A program made the translations under genes and the position numbers. This document shows positions 44,271 to 45,762 of a stretch of DNA of 45,762 nt, in pieces; position 1 is the stretch's first letter, and each line of letters opens with the position of its first letter. This stretch comes from UBA920 sp038257015 (GTDB taxonomy: Bacteria; Patescibacteriota; Doudnabacteria; UBA920). Location of the stretch: contig JBBSJS010000001.1 of assembly GCA_038257015.1 (NCBI GenBank), forward strand, positions 1 to 45,762, read 5' to 3'. A model generated the notes under the pieces. The model had not been told where the DNA came from. It was given only the letters and a program-made list of their open reading frames with translations, and made no database searches.

Positions 44271-45762
44271 TTAGTAGAGTGTGTGTAACCTCTGTACAAG
44301 CTGTTCATCATTTGGCTTGTAAGATATCGCAACGCTCTCGAGTTTATCTGAAGCTAGACTATTTAGTACCTGGAAGAATCTACCCTGTCTTAAGGTTAGC
44401 ACTAAACTAGTCGAGTCCTTTTGTGAATGCTCAATGACTGCAGAATTATACGGGTGATAATAATCGTACTCAGGCAAACTTTCGATTAAACAGGTTTTTA
44501 CCATTATGTTCCTACTTTGCTTAATCAACATTTCCCCGGTGATGAGCAGGACTGAATTATCTTTAATGGCAAAGTTCCGGAAAAGCTTATTCGGGCCACC
44601 AGAATATCCTTGCGCTAAGACACTACTGTATTCGCTAAGTAGACTATACACACCATCGTAATACTTTTTAACTGCCCTAGGATCTTCAAACAAAACAATG
44701 GCTGGCAAGTTAGCACGATCGAGCATGTTTACAATCCAGTCTTGCGTGCTAGTTTGTGACAGTAACTTAACTTCACAAGGCAAAGGAACGAATTCACTTG
44801 CTTGCTTTATTTCAAGAGTAACGCCCAATCTTTCGGATAAATATTCTAGCCATTCTTGACTGGAAAATCTTTCGATAAAAGTGACACTACTAAAAACACT
44901 CAAATACTTCTCGGTTTCACTCGCTAACTCTAACGGTTGATTCTTAAAAGTAGTATTATACTCACTAACCTCAATCCATTTGATAATTCCTTGCTCAGCA
45001 ATTAGAGAGTTGCTAACTTCAGAAATTAAATTTTGCAAAGCTGGGAGTTCAGTTTTCTCTACAACTTTACTGAGCTTGTGCGCATAACTATGAGTCATGT
45101 TCTGTAGTTTCTTGAACAAGTAACCATCTTCAATTATGTCTTCTATCTTTACATATCGTTTTGAGGGGAAATGGCGATGCAACATTAAATACATTAAGCC
45201 AAAAAATAAATCTGTTGCAGCCATCGCATCTGTGATTTCCGCCTTCAAGTCCTCTCGACCAAAACCTGACTCGGGATTGTACACCGAACGCAACAAATAT
45301 AAAGCCATGTTCCAACTCGCCTTGCGAGAATTACCACTACTAAAATATTTTTCCAAACCGGCTAACGACATAACCACACCGTTGCGATTTGACAAGTTGT
45401 TTGAGTTAGAAACTTTCACCAAGTCAGAGTAACTACATATCAACAGTTGGCTGTCTAAAATCTCTTGCTTGCCACCAACAATGTAGCTACGGAACTGTCC
45501 ACCAAAGAAAGATAAGTTCAAGTCTAAGATGCTTTCTGTCTGCCAGTTCGTATGAATCCAAACTAATACCTTCATGGCAAACTTGATCTCATCTACTGTG
45601 GAAGCGTTGTTGATAAAGTTATCAAACCTTTCTTTTGAGAATAAATCTTCTTCAGAAAATAATGCTTGTCCCAATCTTGATTGCCATAATTGAAGGACTA
45701 AATCCTTACTCTCTACTACTAACACCGAGCGTTCGTTTGACTGAGCGAGTGAATAGCTAAGT
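44271..45762 (-). CDS. DinG-like helicase, degenerate; 5' end outside window
   Basis: The frame is open to the right edge, so the 5' part is missing. Within the window (about 497 codons) the order of DinG/XPD-type helicase segments can be followed: SVLVVESKDLVLQLWQSRL (motif Ia-like), DSQLLICSYSDLVK (where DinG has VVVNHALL), then at the motif II site VVMSLAGLEK in place of a DEAH box, and at the C-terminus PAIVLFEDPRAVKKYYDGVY, VLAQGYSGGPNKLFRNF, SVLLITGEML and a final LRQGRFFQVL where motif VI has a QxxGRxxR. No Fe-S cysteines are visible. The loss of the DEAH acids suggests an inactive ATPase. Confidence 0.6.
   Translation of the reverse strand, partial: LSYSLAQSNERSVLVVESKDLVLQLWQSRLGQALFSEEDLFSKERFDNFINNASTVDEIKFAMKVLVWIHTNWQTESILDLNLSFFGGQFRSYIVGGKQEILDSQLLICSYSDLVKVSNSNNLSNRNGVVMSLAGLEKYFSSGNSRKASWNMALYLLRSVYNPESGFGREDLKAEITDAMAATDLFFGLMYLMLHRHFPSKRYVKIEDIIEDGYLFKKLQNMTHSYAHKLSKVVEKTELPALQNLISEVSNSLIAEQGIIKWIEVSEYNTTFKNQPLELASETEKYLSVFSSVTFIERFSSQEWLEYLSERLGVTLEIKQASEFVPLPCEVKLLSQTSTQDWIVNMLDRANLPAIVLFEDPRAVKKYYDGVYSLLSEYSSVLAQGYSGGPNKLFRNFAIKDNSVLLITGEMLIKQSRNIMVKTCLIESLPEYDYYHPYNSAVIEHSQKDSTSLVLTLRQGRFFQVLNSLASDKLESVAISYKPNDEQLVQRLHTLY

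Overview
The window looks like chromosomal DNA of a Candidate Phyla Radiation (Patescibacteria) bacterium. The basis is the mix of a 16S rRNA gene that mismatches the common 515F and 806R primers, a tandem array of small TrbC/VirB2-like pilins, compact or reduced versions of housekeeping proteins (an SMC without a visible hinge, a DksA-like protein without cysteines), and many genes whose -10 box lies six bases from the start codon. TGA is used as a normal stop codon, which argues against the Gracilibacteria/Absconditabacteria code. I cannot place it below that level.

Layout. 1-1272: the 5' half of a 16S gene (minus strand, running off the left edge) with its leader, boxA-like site and near-consensus promoter. 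1328-6344: two hypothetical proteins, a histidine phosphatase, an AlkA-like glycosylase broken by one stop codon, a DnaQ-like exonuclease, and an ABC exporter preceded by an attenuator-like leader. 6345-13993: clpP, a DUF559 gene between inverted repeats, nusA, yraN, a membrane protein, and an operon rny / membrane protein / ParB-like / ymdB / methyltransferase. 14027-15866 (plus strand): peroxiredoxin, superoxide dismutase and a NUDIX hydrolase, an oxidative-stress cluster. 15869-19028: a small zinc-ribbon membrane protein, then rplS, a RluD-type synthase, trmD and a KH protein read from the right. 19211-25720: an island of exported proteins (a 1173-residue repeat-rich surface protein, two paralogous membrane-anchored proteins, a secreted M11-like metalloprotease). 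25722-30773: rpsP, smc, a NUDIX gene and rnc. 30774-34993: tRNA-Val and tRNA-Leu, each surrounded by a repeated structured element that carries a copy of part of the tRNA, with ftsH and a membrane protein between them. 34992-40256: six tandem pilin-like genes and a solute-binding lipoprotein. 40281-43540: galU, comM, lspA and a DksA-like gene. 43541-44270: a strong promoter and terminator bounding about 480 nt of structured RNA with no gene, then an inverted pair of perfect DnaA boxes. 44271-45762: a degenerate DinG-like helicase cut by the right edge.

How it fits together. Translation, RNA decay and protein quality control (rplS, rpsP, trmD, KH protein, nusA, rny, rnc, clpP, ftsH, lspA) are interleaved with surface functions expected of an episymbiont: exported adhesin-like protein, protease, pilus-like proteins, and ComM, which processes imported DNA. 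The strongest candidates for undescribed biology are the tRNA-linked elements (30846-31563 and 34524-34911), the orphan ~480-nt RNA (43596-44076), and the attenuator-like leader of the ABC exporter (6075-6298).
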